From positions 1,775,001-1,839,000 of the forward strand of contig NZ_CP010796.1 in the NCBI RefSeq assembly GCF_001483965.1: 64,000 bases of DNA, written 5' to 3'. The position numbers and the translations under genes are program-made. The stretch's first letter is position 1. Each line of letters starts with the position of its first letter. This document shows, piece after piece, positions 1 to 10,596 of this stretch. This DNA comes from Carnobacterium sp. CP1 (GTDB lineage Bacteria > Bacillota > Bacilli > Lactobacillales > Carnobacteriaceae). Below the pieces are notes generated by a model, which saw nothing but the letters and a program-made list of their open reading frames with translations, ran no database searches and was not told where the DNA came from.

Positions 1-1133
1 TAGTCTAATTTTTCTGTTGCTGTATTCCGGTAGCGGATTTTAGCACGGCGCGCTTGGAAAGCTTCAGTATTTGAACATGAACTGATTTCTCGGTAAACAT
101 CTTGAGTAGGGATCCAAACTTCTAAATCATATGTTTTAGCAGCTGAAAAACCCATATCTCCTGTACATAGTGCCAATACACGATACGGCAAATCTAATTT
201 TTGTAAAACAGACTCTGCATCTTGAGTCATTTTTTCCAACTCATCATAAGAGTTTTCTGGCTTGCTGAATTTCACCATTTCAACTTTATGGAATTGATGC
301 AGACGGATCAACCCACGAGTGTCGCGTCCAGCACTGCCTGCTTCTGATCTAAATGAAGGGCTCATTGCTGTAAAGTAAACAGGCAGTTGTTCTTCTTTCA
401 TGATTTCACCACGGTAGTAATTCGTTAAAGGAACTTCCGCTGTCGGAATAAGCGTTAAATCTGTTCCTTCAATTTGAAACACATCTTCTTTAAATCTAGG
501 GAACTGACCGGTACCGAACATAGATTCACTATTCACTAAATAAGGTGTGATCATTTCAGTATAGCCGTGTTCTTCCGTATGCAGATTCAACATGAAATTG
601 TAAACAGCCCGTTCCAACCGGGCGCCTAAACCTTTGTAATAAAGGAAACGGCTCCCGGATACTTTTGAACCCCGCTCAAAATCCAGAATGTCTAAGTCTT
701 CGCCAATTTCCCAATGAGCTTTAGTTTCGAAGTCAAAGGTTTTCGGCGTTCCCCATTTGCGGATCTCAACATTATCTTCTTCATCTGCCCCAACGGGTAC
801 AGAATGATGAGGCAAATTAGGCAAGCCGGTGGCAATCGCATCGATTTGATTATCGACTTCTGTCACTTGTTCGTCTAAGCCTTTGATCTGATCGCCAACT
901 TCGCGCATCTCACGGATTTTAGCATCAGCATCTTCTTTATTGCGTTTCATAGCAGCGATCGCACTTGAAACTTCATTACGGTATTTTTTTAACTTTTCGG
1001 TCTCCACCAATAACTCGCGTCTTTGGCTGTCTAATTGAACAAAGTTTTCTAATACCTCTGGTTTCACTCCTCGTGTAGCAAGTTTCTCCGCTACATTCTC
1101 AAAGTCCGTTCTAAGCAATTTTATATCTAACAT
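1..1133 (-). CDS. serS: Seryl-tRNA synthetase, partial (C-terminus outside the window)
   Basis: Class II aminoacyl-tRNA synthetase that charges tRNA-Ser with serine in the cytoplasm. The frame is open from an ATG whose complement is at 1131-1133 to the window edge, about 377 codons, against roughly 425 for the family. The N-terminus begins [18 protein letters not shown] and is followed by the long charged antiparallel coiled-coil arm (about residues 30-105) that contacts the tRNA. The class II core follows, with motif 2 around [14 protein letters not shown] and then [12 protein letters not shown]. The last part, including motif 3, is missing because the window ends. A T-box leader lies directly upstream, so expression should respond to uncharged tRNA-Ser. 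Identity is very secure. Confidence 0.96.
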   Translation of the reverse strand, partial: MLDIKLLRTDFENVAEKLATRGVKPEVLENFVQLDSQRRELLVETEKLKKYRNEVSSAIAAMKRNKEDADAKIREMREVGDQIKGLDEQVTEVDNQIDAIATGLPNLPHHSVPVGADEEDNVEIRKWGTPKTFDFETKAHWEIGEDLDILDFERGSKVSGSRFLYYKGLGARLERAVYNFMLNLHTEEHGYTEMITPYLVNSESMFGTGQFPRFKEDVFQIEGTDLTLIPTAEVPLTNYYRGEIMKEEQLPVYFTAMSPSFRSEAGSAGRDTRGLIRLHQFHKVEMVKFSKPENSYDELEKMTQDAESVLQKLDLPYRVLALCTGDMGFSAAKTYDLEVWIPTQDVYREISSCSNTEAFQARRAKIRYRNTATEKLD

Positions 1134-1214
1134 ATTTCTCTTCCTTTCTATTCTTTTCTTTAGGATTTCGAACTTAACCCCTCATTGAACGAGATTCAAT
1201 CTTTTTCAGAGCAA

Positions 1215-1508
1215 CAAAAAAAGCCATTTCCTCCCTTGGTTCATGGGACGAAATGGCCTCGAAGTTCGCGGTACCACCCAAATTTAGAAACCATCAGACA
1301 GACAGATTCTACGCTTTACAACAGATAACGGTCTGGATCCGAAGCAATTTAGGCAAAGCCGTTTCTTCAGTTGGCTTTGGTTCATTGTTTACTTCATGTG
1401 ACGGATTCAAAAAAACAAACCATCAGTTTCCACCAACCACTGACTCTCTATGCGTTTTATCTCTTTTACTAGCTCACACTACTAACGTTCGACTTATTTA
1501 ATTGATTT
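1215..1508 (-). promoter_or_regulatory. T-box leader (tRNA-Ser sensing) of serS
   Basis: On the minus strand the leader carries the conserved T-box core TGGGTGGTACCGC (complement at 1268-1281). It is followed by an intrinsic terminator whose arms GCCATTTC/GAAATGGC lie at 1223-1230 and 1250-1257 and which ends in a T-run (1216-1222). A stem I-like region occupies about 1380-1460. A TCC triplet (complement at 1403-1405) in a GAATCC context is a plausible serine specifier codon, although I could not fold the leader to prove it. The family allows readthrough when uncharged tRNA pairs with the specifier and the T-box bulge. Confidence 0.9.
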
Positions 1509-1514
1509 GAGTTT

Positions 1515-1544
1515 ATTCTACCCGATGGCCACTCGCATGTCAAT
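1515..1544 (-). promoter_or_regulatory. Promoter of the serS T-box transcript
   Basis: On the minus strand there is TTGACA (complement at 1539-1544), a 17-base spacer and TAGAAT (1515-1520). The predicted start is near 1508, which gives a leader of about 375 nt before the serS start codon. Confidence 0.75.
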
Positions 1545-1576
1545 AAAAAAGGAGACCATCAACGGTCTCCTTTTTT
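1545..1576 (-). terminator. Terminator downstream of dacA
   Basis: Perfect 7-bp stem GGAGACC/GGTCTCC (1551-1557 and 1564-1570) flanked by A/T runs. It sits three bases past the dacA stop codon on the minus strand, and its near-symmetric flanks could let it work in both directions. Confidence 0.85.
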
Positions 1577-1578
1577 AT

Positions 1579-2901
1579 CTAGCCTATTAAGTTAGAAACG
1601 AAGCCTTTGATCCAGCGTCCAGCTAGAACGAAGACATTAGCTTTTTCAACAGTTTGAGCTGCAACAACTTCTGCTTCTTCGCCCATATCGCCATTAACAT
1701 AGCCTAATTCATCGTCTGCTGTTGTTACTTGAACCGTTCCTACTTTGTCAGCTTTTTTTATAGGTGCTGATACTTGGTTTTCTTCATTTAACAACTCTTT
1801 TTTAGGTTGGTATGTAACCTTTAAGTTTTCCAAGTCGGTTCCAGTAGGTACGAGTAAGCTGATATCAGAACCAGCGGCTACTTTTACAGTGTCAGCTTTT
1901 CCTTTGTTTACAGCTAGAGGTTTGACTTCTTTTATAACATCATTTTTTTGATAAGCTTCTGTTACTTCCCAGTTCGCAAAAGCCCAGTCCATCATCTTAT
2001 CGGTTTCAACAAACCGTTTGCTCAAATCTTTTTGTCCATCTTTCACGTTCATCACGACAGTAATGATCCGGATATCATTTTCTAGTGCGGTTCCGGTAAA
2101 AGTAGCACCGGCAAAATCAGTGGTTCCTGTTTTTAAACCGTCGACGTTTTCACGTTCAGAAATTAAACCTGACAACATCCAGTTCCAGTTTTCCATTTTT
2201 ATTTCATCCGATGTGCCTTCTTTAAAATTCATTACTGGAATACTTGTTGTTTCTAATACTTCTGGATAAGATTTCAGTAATTGCTGCGCTACAATAGCGA
2301 TATCGCGAGCAGACATAGCATTTTCGCTGTCTTCGCTGCTGCCAGGATAAAGGTTGCCGTATAAATCGGAATTTGATAATCCTGTGCTGTTGTAAAGTTC
2401 GTAGTCTTTAATTCCCCATGATTCTACTTGTTCACGCATCATGTCGACAAATTCAGGTTCACTTCCAGCGATTGCTTCAGCAATCGCTATGGTTGCACCG
2501 TTTGCGGAATAAATAGCCATAGCTTGATACAACTCTTCAATTGTATAAGTTTCGTCTTGTCTTAAAGGAACATTGGATAACGAATTGTTCTGACTAACTT
2601 TATGTGCATAATCACTGATGGGAATAGATTGATCCCATGTGATGTCGCCCTTTTCAACGGCTTCAAAAATAATGTATTCTGAAATCATTTTTGTCATCGA
2701 AGCAATTCCCAGTTTTTCATCACCGTTTTGATTCAATAACACTTTCCCAGTAGTAGGTTCAATAATAAATGCAGCGGCAGCTTCAATTTCTGGAGCAGCT
2801 TCTGCAGCTGAAACGGTCATACTTGCATTAAAAACTGGAAGAACAGTTCCTACCATTAAGGTAATCACAAATGCCAGTCCGAATTTCGTTAATTTTTTCA
2901 T
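1579..2901 (-). CDS. dacA: D-alanyl-D-alanine carboxypeptidase (low-molecular-mass PBP)
   Basis: Trims the terminal D-Ala from peptidoglycan pentapeptides outside the cell. The 440-residue protein has an N-terminal signal peptide (hydrophobic about residues 8-32, probable cleavage near SAA). All three active-site motifs of the peptidase S11 family are present: SMTK at 68-71 (nucleophile Ser68), SAN at 131-133 and KTG at 256-258. A beta-rich PBP5-type C-terminal domain follows (about 310-405), then a final amphipathic stretch (VFVLAGRWIKGFVSNLIG) typical of the membrane anchor. Length is normal. It is followed by its own terminator and lies just downstream of a VanRS-like two-component system on the same strand. 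Confidence 0.95.
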   Translation of the reverse strand: MKKLTKFGLAFVITLMVGTVLPVFNASMTVSAAEAAPEIEAAAAFIIEPTTGKVLLNQNGDEKLGIASMTKMISEYIIFEAVEKGDITWDQSIPISDYAHKVSQNNSLSNVPLRQDETYTIEELYQAMAIYSANGATIAIAEAIAGSEPEFVDMMREQVESWGIKDYELYNSTGLSNSDLYGNLYPGSSEDSENAMSARDIAIVAQQLLKSYPEVLETTSIPVMNFKEGTSDEIKMENWNWMLSGLISERENVDGLKTGTTDFAGATFTGTALENDIRIITVVMNVKDGQKDLSKRFVETDKMMDWAFANWEVTEAYQKNDVIKEVKPLAVNKGKADTVKVAAGSDISLLVPTGTDLENLKVTYQPKKELLNEENQVSAPIKKADKVGTVQVTTADDELGYVNGDMGEEAEVVAAQTVEKANVFVLAGRWIKGFVSNLIG

Positions 2902-2981
2902 TCCTTAAATCTCCTCAATAGTTTTCTCTCGATTTTAAATGGACAAAATCCACTCATTGTTCTATGGTAGCGAAATCTCAT

Positions 2982-3030
2982 AAAAAAAACAACCCTCTTT
3001 TGGATAATCCCTTAGCAGACAGTTGTTTTT
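2982..3030 (-). terminator. Probable terminator of the two-component operon
   Basis: On the minus strand an imperfect hairpin with arms around AAACAACT and GGTTGTTT is followed by a T-run of eight. It lies between the histidine kinase stop and dacA. The stem is weaker than the other terminators here. Confidence 0.55.
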
Positions 3031-3050
3031 AAATATTGTTTTCTTGCAAT

Positions 3051-3066
3051 TGCTTCACGTGAAACA
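3051..3066. other. parS-like centromere site
   Basis: TGCTTCACGTGAAACA matches the Bacillus subtilis parS consensus TGTTNCACGTGAAACA at all but the third position. It sits immediately after the stop of the kinase gene. parA and parB are encoded 6-7 kb away. Confidence 0.75.
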
Positions 3067-3068
3067 TT

Positions 3069-4214
3069 TTAATCTTTTTGGGAAGGCTGAGTTAAAGGAA
3101 AATGCAAGATAAACTGCGTGAGGTGTTTATCTGATTTTGCGTAAATGCTGCCTCCATGAAGGTCGATAATACTCTGAGCGATCGCTAAGCCTAGCCCTGT
3201 TCCGCCGGTTTCTTGCGAACGCGATTCTTCTACACGGTAAAAACGATTAAACAGTTGTTTCAACGATTGAGCAGGAATTGGGCTGCCATCGTTATTAACT
3301 GAAATCACGACTTCTTGCCCTACTTTTTCCACTTCAATAAAAACGTGTTGTCCATCGTTTCCATAATTCAAGGCATTAGAGATCAAATTATTGAATACGC
3401 GGACGATTTTTTCTGTGTCAGCTTCCATCAGGATCACTTCTTGTTTGCTGACTACTTCAATTTGCATGCCTTTTTTTTCAGCTTCTAATTCAAAATCAGC
3501 AGCTAATTGTTCCAATAACTGGACCATATCAAATTCCGTTAAATTTAAAGGCGTTGTTGTTTGACGCACACGTGTGTATTCAAATAAATCTTCTACTAAC
3601 ACTTTCATTTGTTTAGCTTTAACATACGCTGTATGGGTATATTTCAGCAGTTCATCTTCATTTTGATACCGTCTTTCTTCTATTAAACCTAAGTAGCCGA
3701 TAATAGACGTCAGCGGTGTCCGAATATCGTGACTGACATTAGTGATCAATTCATCTTTGGATTGTTCGATTTTCCGCTCTTCTTCCATTGCCTTAACGGT
3801 ACTATCAACTAAGACGTGAATACTGTCTACGACTTTTTTCATATCTCCGCTAAGATCCGTTGCGATACGGTGTTCATAATGTCCTTCTGCAATGTAGTGC
3901 AGTTCACTAATGACATGGTTCAATTGCATTTGCTTATAACGTCTCTTCAGCCGCCAGTGAATCGCTATCGCTGCTATGATGATCAGCACAAATGCAAAAA
4001 AAGGCGTAATCGAAATCACTCGATTGCTTTGAATACTGATGATCGCGTCCCCAAAAATCCATAAAGAACGGATAATTCCAGGGAAAGCGGATATGGCCCG
4101 ACTGAGAATGACAAAGGCTGCATAATAGACTAAACCAATCAATCCGACAGTGATAAATCCTTCCAGAATCAATTTGCTCTTTTCTTTTCTGGTTATTTTC
4201 AAGCGCTTGTTCAA
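3069..4214 (-). CDS. Two-component sensor histidine kinase (VanS-like)
   Basis: Membrane sensor kinase of 381 residues. Two transmembrane segments (about 20-42 and 68-86) flank a very short extracellular loop, so it probably senses something in or near the membrane. A HAMP-like linker follows, then the dimerisation/phosphoacceptor helix SHDIRTPL with the autophosphorylated His162, and an ATPase domain ending in the GTGLGLAI box. The general pattern resembles VanS-type kinases. The start is uncertain: the TTG used here lies directly on the GGAG, so the TTG four codons later may be the real start. It is encoded 27 bp after its response regulator, and its regulon cannot be told from sequence. 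Confidence 0.88.
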   Translation of the reverse strand: MNKRLKITRKEKSKLILEGFITVGLIGLVYYAAFVILSRAISAFPGIIRSLWIFGDAIISIQSNRVISITPFFAFVLIIIAAIAIHWRLKRRYKQMQLNHVISELHYIAEGHYEHRIATDLSGDMKKVVDSIHVLVDSTVKAMEEERKIEQSKDELITNVSHDIRTPLTSIIGYLGLIEERRYQNEDELLKYTHTAYVKAKQMKVLVEDLFEYTRVRQTTTPLNLTEFDMVQLLEQLAADFELEAEKKGMQIEVVSKQEVILMEADTEKIVRVFNNLISNALNYGNDGQHVFIEVEKVGQEVVISVNNDGSPIPAQSLKQLFNRFYRVEESRSQETGGTGLGLAIAQSIIDLHGGSIYAKSDKHLTQFILHFPLTQPSQKD

Positions 4215-4241
4215 CTCCTATATTTTGGATTCCTCTCTAAC

Positions 4242-4931
4242 TTAACGATCTTCGATTTTATACCCTACGCCCCAAACGGTCTGGATCACTTTTTCTCCGC
4301 CAGTGGCTTCTTCAATTTTATCGCGCAAATGACTCACATGGACCATCACTGTTTTAGCAGAAACCAAACTTTCTTGTTGCCATACCCGTTCAAAAATTTC
4401 GTCTGCACTAAAAACTCGATTTGGATGACTGGCTAATAAATACAAAATGCCAAATTCCAAAGCAGTTAGTTGAATCGATTGATTGGTCAGCGTCCAGACC
4501 TCGTGAGATTCTTTTTGGATGATCAACGGACCAATTTCTAATTTATCCGGTTCATCTTGAGTCGTTGCATAAGTGCTGCGTCTCAGTAAAGATTTGATTC
4601 GAGCCATTACTTCTAATGGATTAAACGGCTTCGCCACATAATCATCCGCACCCGTTACTAAACCTTTGATTTTATCGACATCGGTTGTTTTGGCACTCAA
4701 CATCAAAATAGGCAATTGTGAATTTTGACGAACCGTTTTGACGACTTCCATTCCATCTAGTACTGGCATCATTACATCTAAAACCATTAAATCAATATCT
4801 TTATGTTCCGTTAATTTTGTTAAAGCAACTTTGCCGCTATAAGCTTTGACTACCTCATAGCCTTCATTTTTAATGTAAATGCTTAAGAGCTCGACAATTT
4901 CTTTATCGTCATCGACTACTAAAATTTTCAT
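4242..4931 (-). CDS. OmpR/VanR-family response regulator
   Basis: Cytoplasmic DNA-binding regulator of 229 residues, partner of the kinase encoded just downstream. The receiver domain (1-115) shows the acidic pocket VVDDD, phosphoacceptor Asp52 in LMVLDVMMP, and Lys101 in AKPF. The C-terminal winged-helix domain (about 130-227) has the family pattern ending VWGVGYKIED. Its closest general resemblance is to VanR-type regulators. No D-Ala-D-Lac ligase or vanH/vanX genes are nearby, so this is not a vancomycin-resistance cluster. The gene order regulator-kinase-dacA suggests, but does not show, control of wall carboxypeptidase. Confidence 0.92.
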   Translation of the reverse strand: MKILVVDDDKEIVELLSIYIKNEGYEVVKAYSGKVALTKLTEHKDIDLMVLDVMMPVLDGMEVVKTVRQNSQLPILMLSAKTTDVDKIKGLVTGADDYVAKPFNPLEVMARIKSLLRRSTYATTQDEPDKLEIGPLIIQKESHEVWTLTNQSIQLTALEFGILYLLASHPNRVFSADEIFERVWQQESLVSAKTVMVHVSHLRDKIEEATGGEKVIQTVWGVGYKIEDR

Positions 4932-4993
4932 ACATTTCCCTCATTTTCAGGTGTATTTTTATTTATCATAACAGAAATTACTAAAGAATTCGT

Positions 4994-5044
4994 TAAAAAA
5001 TAGAAGTTGGCCAAAAGACACTAACGTCTTTCGGCCAACTTCTA
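4994..5044 (-). terminator. Terminator of guaB
   Basis: Strong hairpin: TAGAAGTTGGCC (5001-5012) pairs with GGCCAACTTCTA (5033-5044). On the minus strand it is followed by a T-run (4994-5000). It lies about 55 bp after the guaB stop codon. Confidence 0.9.
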
Positions 5045-5099
5045 TGGCAGCAATGTTCCTCTATTATAAAAAGAAGGAATCATTCGGCTGCATTCTCAA

Positions 5100-6581
<1,482 letters not shown>

Positions 6582-6635
6582 TTAAACAAACACTCCTTCT
6601 ATTTCCCTTTGAATTTGGTTGAGATTTTACTTACA

Positions 6636-6664
6636 AAAATAACAGAGATACCCCGGTCCGTCAA
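6636..6664 (-). promoter_or_regulatory. Promoter of guaB
   Basis: On the minus strand there is TTGACG (complement at 6659-6664), a 17-base spacer and TATTTT (6636-6641), about 50 bp before the guaB start. No purine riboswitch or clear PurR box was seen in this short leader. Confidence 0.6.
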
Positions 6665-6744
6665 GAATAGTTTATCAGAATAAGGCTTTCATAAACGTTT
6701 TCCCATAAAAGCTCATAGAAAAAGTCTATTTTCTAAAAAAATGA

Positions 6745-6791
6745 TGAGAAAAAGCTCCAAACCATTTTCACTAACCTGGTCTGAAGCTTTC
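6745..6791 (-). terminator. Terminator of the parA-DUF1129 operon
   Basis: On the minus strand AAAGCTTCAGACCA pairs with TGGTTTGGAGCTTT (6751-6791) and is followed by T residues. It sits about 15 bp after the stop of the DUF1129 gene. Confidence 0.82.
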
Positions 6792-6803
6792 ACTTTTATA
6801 CAA

Positions 6804-7487
6804 TTAGAATAAACCACCGCGAATATTTAATGTGCGTTTGAAATACATTTTAGCTGCAAAAGCTGCTACTCCAATAGCTATATTTACGCCTGCTGGCATT
6901 AAAATATTAATGGAACTTGGAATGAAGGTCATCGAAGCTGTCATTAAGACCATCCACCCAATCATTCCAGCTGACGACACTAAAATGTAACGTAACATAC
7001 TGCCTTTTTTAGGTTTTGTTTTATCCGGTACATTTTTTGAAATCAATAAAATCGCAAATCCGCCGATGATAAAGTTCAGAATCATCGTGATGATTCCCAT
7101 CTCAGACCCTTGCCCGCTGCCGATGAAGCCAGAAATACCTGTAATGAAAGCAAACATTGCCCCCATCATCAAGCCGCCGTCTAAAACGATTTTCCAATCT
7201 TCAGAGCGTCCAGTTTCGCTTTCTTTTGGTGCTGACAGCAAAATATTTGTGCGTTCTGTGACGGTTCCATACAATTGACGAGCTGTTTGGCCAGATTTTT
7301 GGCCTTCAATTAAATTTTTCAGCATCTCGTTATAGATTTCTACTCGTCTTTCTTCAGAAATATTAGCTGCAATCAACGCTTTGTCTAAGCTCATCATGTA
7401 TTGGTCATTACGCTTGGTTAATTGCTGAAAGAGTGTTTCGTTCTCCTCTTTTTTAATCACCTGTTCATTTGTATTCTCTTGTCCCAC
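6804..7487 (-). CDS. DUF1129-family membrane protein
   Basis: Predicted integral membrane protein of 227 residues with unknown function. The first 95 or so residues are soluble and helical, rich in Glu, Lys and Asn. The rest holds four hydrophobic segments (roughly 105-127, 133-152, 166-188 and 192-212) in the DUF1129 arrangement. It is the last gene of a co-directional run parA-parB-yyzM-ychF, 61 bp after ychF. In Lactobacillales this family is often found beside ychF, which supports the assignment, but nothing here shows a role in segregation or translation. Confidence 0.8.
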   Translation of the reverse strand: MGQENTNEQVIKKEENETLFQQLTKRNDQYMMSLDKALIAANISEERRVEIYNEMLKNLIEGQKSGQTARQLYGTVTERTNILLSAPKESETGRSEDWKIVLDGGLMMGAMFAFITGISGFIGSGQGSEMGIITMILNFIIGGFAILLISKNVPDKTKPKKGSMLRYILVSSAGMIGWMVLMTASMTFIPSSINILMPAGVNIAIGVAAFAAKMYFKRTLNIRGGLF

Positions 7488-7548
7488 CGGAAAAGCCTCC
7501 TTATTGAATCCTCTTGATTAAAAGTGTAGCTGGCAACTGTTCTATATG

Positions 7549-8649
7549 TTATACGTTGAAACGGAACAACATGACATCGCCGTCTTGAACCACATATTCT
7601 TTTCCTTCTGAACGAACTCGTCCAGCTTCTTTGGCTGCCTGCATAGTTTCGTATTTGTCTAAGTCTTCAAATGACACTGTCTCTGCCCGAATAAATCCTC
7701 GTTCAAAGTCAGTATGAATGACACCTGCAGCTTGCGGTGCTTTCATGCCTTTTTTGAATGTCCAAGCACGCACTTCTTGAACACCTGCCGTAAAGTAAGT
7801 GGCAAAGCCCAATAATGAATAAGCTGAACGAATCAATTTATCCAATCCAGATTCTTCAATGCCTAAATCTTCCAAGAACATTTCTTTTTCATCGTCTTCC
7901 AATTCAGCGATCTCTTCTTCAATACGCGCACAAATCACAATAACTTCTGCGTTTTCTTTTTCAGCAAATTCACGAACTTGTTTAACGTACTCATTTTCAT
8001 CCGCATTGGCTACTTCTTCTTCGGCCACATTGGCTACATACAACACTGGTTTAGTTGTTAATAAGAAGAGGTTTTTAACGATTTTTTGTTCGTCTTCATC
8101 TAATTCTATTGTACGAGCAGACTCGCCTGCTTCTAAGACTGGTTTGATTTTATCCAATACAGCTAATTCGATCATAGCCTCTTTGTCTTTTGTTCGTGCG
8201 ACTTTAGCAACCCGTGTGTAACGTTTCTCAACGGCTTCTAAGTCAGCTAAGATCAATTCCAAATTAATGGTTTCGATATCTGATAATGGATCGATGCGGC
8301 CTTCTACGTGTGTGATGTTTTCATCATCAAAACAACGTACCACATGACAAATGGCATCTACTTGACGGATATTCGCCAAAAATTTGTTTCCTAAACCTTC
8401 GCCTTTGCTTGCGCCTTTAACGATTCCGGCGATATCTGTAAATTCAAACGTCGTTGGAACAGTTTTCTTAGGCACAACAAGTTCTGTTAAACGATTCAAA
8501 CGATAGTCCGGTACTTCTACTACTCCGACATTCGGGTCGATCGTTGCAAATGGATAGTTTGCTGCTTCTACTCCTGCTTTGGTAATGGCGTTAAAAAGGG
8601 TTGATTTTCCTACGTTTGGTAAACCCACGATTCCTGCTGTTAATGACAT
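7549..8649 (-). CDS. ychF: Ribosome-associated P-loop ATPase YchF (Obg family)
   Basis: Universally conserved Obg-like NTPase (OLA1/YchF) that prefers ATP and binds ribosomes; proposed roles are in translation and stress response. The 366-residue protein has Walker A GLPNVGKST at 8-16, a switch region with ANYPFATIDPNVG, the DIAG motif (DIAGIVKGASKGEGLG), a coiled-coil insertion (about 130-190) and a C-terminal TGS domain containing AWTFKKGMKAPQAAG. Length is exactly typical. It sits between yyzM and the DUF1129 gene in the parAB operon. Confidence 0.97.
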   Translation of the reverse strand: MSLTAGIVGLPNVGKSTLFNAITKAGVEAANYPFATIDPNVGVVEVPDYRLNRLTELVVPKKTVPTTFEFTDIAGIVKGASKGEGLGNKFLANIRQVDAICHVVRCFDDENITHVEGRIDPLSDIETINLELILADLEAVEKRYTRVAKVARTKDKEAMIELAVLDKIKPVLEAGESARTIELDEDEQKIVKNLFLLTTKPVLYVANVAEEEVANADENEYVKQVREFAEKENAEVIVICARIEEEIAELEDDEKEMFLEDLGIEESGLDKLIRSAYSLLGFATYFTAGVQEVRAWTFKKGMKAPQAAGVIHTDFERGFIRAETVSFEDLDKYETMQAAKEAGRVRSEGKEYVVQDGDVMLFRFNV

Positions 8650-8689
8650 GTTTTACTCACTCTTTCTTTTCATATTTCTCTAGCTTATT

Positions 8690-8881
8690 TTACTCTTTTG
8701 GTTCAGCATGCTCGAGGACTTTTTTCATTTTCTTTTCAAATTCTCTTCTGGGCATCATCACCATGTGTCCGCATTTAGTACATTTGATTCGAATATCCAT
8801 GCCCATCCGGATAATCTGCCAACGATTTTCTCCGCATGGATGAGGTTTTTTCATTTCAACCACATCGTTCAAGTCATACAT
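8690..8881 (-). CDS. yyzM: Small zinc-ribbon-like DUF951 protein
   Basis: Short protein of 63 residues of the DUF951 family (YyzM in Bacillus subtilis). A treble-clef-like arrangement is visible: HPCGENRW near the N-terminus and IKCTKCGHMV in the middle, giving three Cys and one His that could bind a metal. Function is unknown. The position between parB and ychF is conserved in Bacillota and supports that this is a real gene. Spacing is 20 bp from parB and 40 bp to ychF. Confidence 0.85.
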   Translation of the reverse strand: MYDLNDVVEMKKPHPCGENRWQIIRMGMDIRIKCTKCGHMVMMPRREFEKKMKKVLEHAEPKE

Positions 8882-8901
8882 ATCTTCACACCCTGCCTTT
8901 T

Positions 8902-9792
8902 TTATTCGTCATCAAATTGAATTTCTAGTACATCTAAGATACGGGTCAAATCTTCTGTTGAAAGGTACTCAATTTCAATTTTGCCTTTTTTATTTTTTTC
9001 ATTGATGGTTACTGTCGTCCCAAATTTGTCCATCAACCGTTCTTCGCTTTCACGAATGTAATAAGGTTTTTGGATCGCTTTGGCTGCTTTAGCAACTTTT
9101 TCTTTTGGCTGGTTCATTTGACTGACCAGTTGTTCCAACTGACGAACGGTTAGATTATCTTTCACTACCCGTTTTGCTAACTTAACGATTTGCTTCTTTT
9201 CTTTTAAACTCAGCAGCGTCCGCGCTTGACCCATCGAAATTTCGTTGTCTTGCAGCATTTGTTTGACGGCTTCAGGTAACCCTAGCAAACGCAGGTAATT
9301 AGCGATGTAAGGACGGCTTTTGCCTAAACGAGTAGCAACTTCTTCTTGGGTCAATTTTAATTTCTTCATTAGCATATCATAGGCTTCTGCTTCTTCAAGC
9401 GAAGTCAAATCTTCCCGCTGCAAGTTTTCTAACACCGCAACTTCCATCATTTTCTCTTCATCAAATTCGCGAATGATGGCTGGAATGGTAGTTTTCCCGG
9501 CAAGTTTAGAAGCTCTAAAACGGCGTTCTCCCGCAATGATTTCAAAACCTTTGACAGTCGACTCGCGCAAAATAATGGGTTGAAAAACGCCTGACTGCTT
9601 GATCGAACGTGCTAACTCGTCCAACGCTTCCTCGTCAAAGGTTTTTCGAGGTTGATAAGGATTCGGCCGAATATCTCCCAACTCAATTTCCTGAACGCGT
9701 TCACTGGAAACATCAATTTTATCTAAATCAGAATAATCGCTAAAAAGCGCGTCAATTCCTCTGCCTAAACCCTTACTGTTTTTATTGACCAT
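8902..9792 (-). CDS. parB: Chromosome partitioning protein ParB (Spo0J)
   Basis: CTP-dependent clamp that loads at parS and organises the origin region. The 296-residue protein has the N-terminal ParB/sulfiredoxin-like domain with GERRFRASK, a helix-turn-helix (TQEEVATRLGKSRPYIANYL, about residues 133-152) that reads parS, and a C-terminal dimerisation region. Its start overlaps the end of parA by 11 bp, implying translational coupling. Four parS-like sites lie in this window. No noc paralogue is next to rsmG, so this is the only ParB-type protein here. Confidence 0.96.
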   Translation of the reverse strand: MVNKNSKGLGRGIDALFSDYSDLDKIDVSSERVQEIELGDIRPNPYQPRKTFDEEALDELARSIKQSGVFQPIILRESTVKGFEIIAGERRFRASKLAGKTTIPAIIREFDEEKMMEVAVLENLQREDLTSLEEAEAYDMLMKKLKLTQEEVATRLGKSRPYIANYLRLLGLPEAVKQMLQDNEISMGQARTLLSLKEKKQIVKLAKRVVKDNLTVRQLEQLVSQMNQPKEKVAKAAKAIQKPYYIRESEERLMDKFGTTVTINEKNKKGKIEIEYLSTEDLTRILDVLEIQFDDE

Positions 9793-10546
9793 TCGCTAAC
9801 ACTTCCTTTGCTAACTCAAGATAAACTTCTGCTCCTCTTGAACGTGGATCATAATCGATAATCGACAGCCCATGGCTGGGCGCTTCAGATAATCGGATAT
9901 TCCGCGGAATAATAGTTTTGTAAACTTTTTCGCGGAAATATTTTTTAACTTCATCGACTACTTCATAGCCAAGGTTTGTCCGTGCATCGAGCATAGTCAA
10001 TAAAACACCCTCGATTTTTAAATCTGGATTAAAATGTTTTTGGACCAGACGAACCGTATTTAATAATTGGCTTAAACCTTCTAAAGCATAATATTCACAC
10101 TGCACTGGAATTAAAATCGTATCGCTCGCTGTGAACGCATTGATCGTCAAATGCCCTAATGAAGGCGGACAGTCAATTAGAATGTAATCATAATCGTCTG
10201 AAACTTTCGCCAGCGCCTGCTTCAGTCTTGTTTCCCGAGCCATTTGGTTGGTCAATTCAATCTCTGCTCCAGCCAACTGTATAGTAGCCGGTACTACCCA
10301 TAAATTTTCTCTTGAAGAAGGCAAAACCACTTCTTCAATCGGCGTTTCATTGACCAGAATGTCGTAAATATCTTTTTCAACGTCCACTTTACGCACACCT
10401 AGCCCACTTGTTGCATTTCCTTGAGCATCGATATCAACCAGTAAGATCTTTTTACCAGAATAAGCTAAACAAGCGCCCAAGTTAACTGTTGTAGTTGTTT
10501 TCCCAACTCCGCCTTTTTGATTTGCGACTGCTATAATTCGTGCCAT
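9782..10546 (-). CDS. parA: Chromosome partitioning ATPase ParA (Soj)
   Basis: Walker-type ATPase that works with ParB in origin segregation and, in related bacteria, modulates DnaA. The 254-residue protein opens MARIIAVANQKGGVGKTTT, with the deviant Walker A lysine pair of the MinD/ParA family. It continues with LLVDIDAQGNATSGLG (Walker A') and DYILIDCPPSLG (Walker B). It is the first gene of the operon parA-parB-yyzM-ychF-DUF1129 and is separated from rsmG by a terminator. Confidence 0.96.
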   Translation of the reverse strand: MARIIAVANQKGGVGKTTTTVNLGACLAYSGKKILLVDIDAQGNATSGLGVRKVDVEKDIYDILVNETPIEEVVLPSSRENLWVVPATIQLAGAEIELTNQMARETRLKQALAKVSDDYDYILIDCPPSLGHLTINAFTASDTILIPVQCEYYALEGLSQLLNTVRLVQKHFNPDLKIEGVLLTMLDARTNLGYEVVDEVKKYFREKVYKTIIPRNIRLSEAPSHGLSIIDYDPRSRGAEVYLELAKEVLANGQ

Positions 10547-10596
10547 TCTTTTCCCTCCGTTTGTGATCCTCGTCGTTTGCTCTCATGTTCTTGATA

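Noticed and set aside
1253-1501. Plus-strand open frame of 82 codons opposite the serS leader
   Set aside because: It lies entirely over the T-box and its terminator, has no good ribosome site and no recognisable domain.
4242-4931. Vancomycin-resistance cluster
   Set aside because: Although the regulators resemble VanR/VanS, no vanH, D-Ala-D-Lac ligase or vanX homologue is present.
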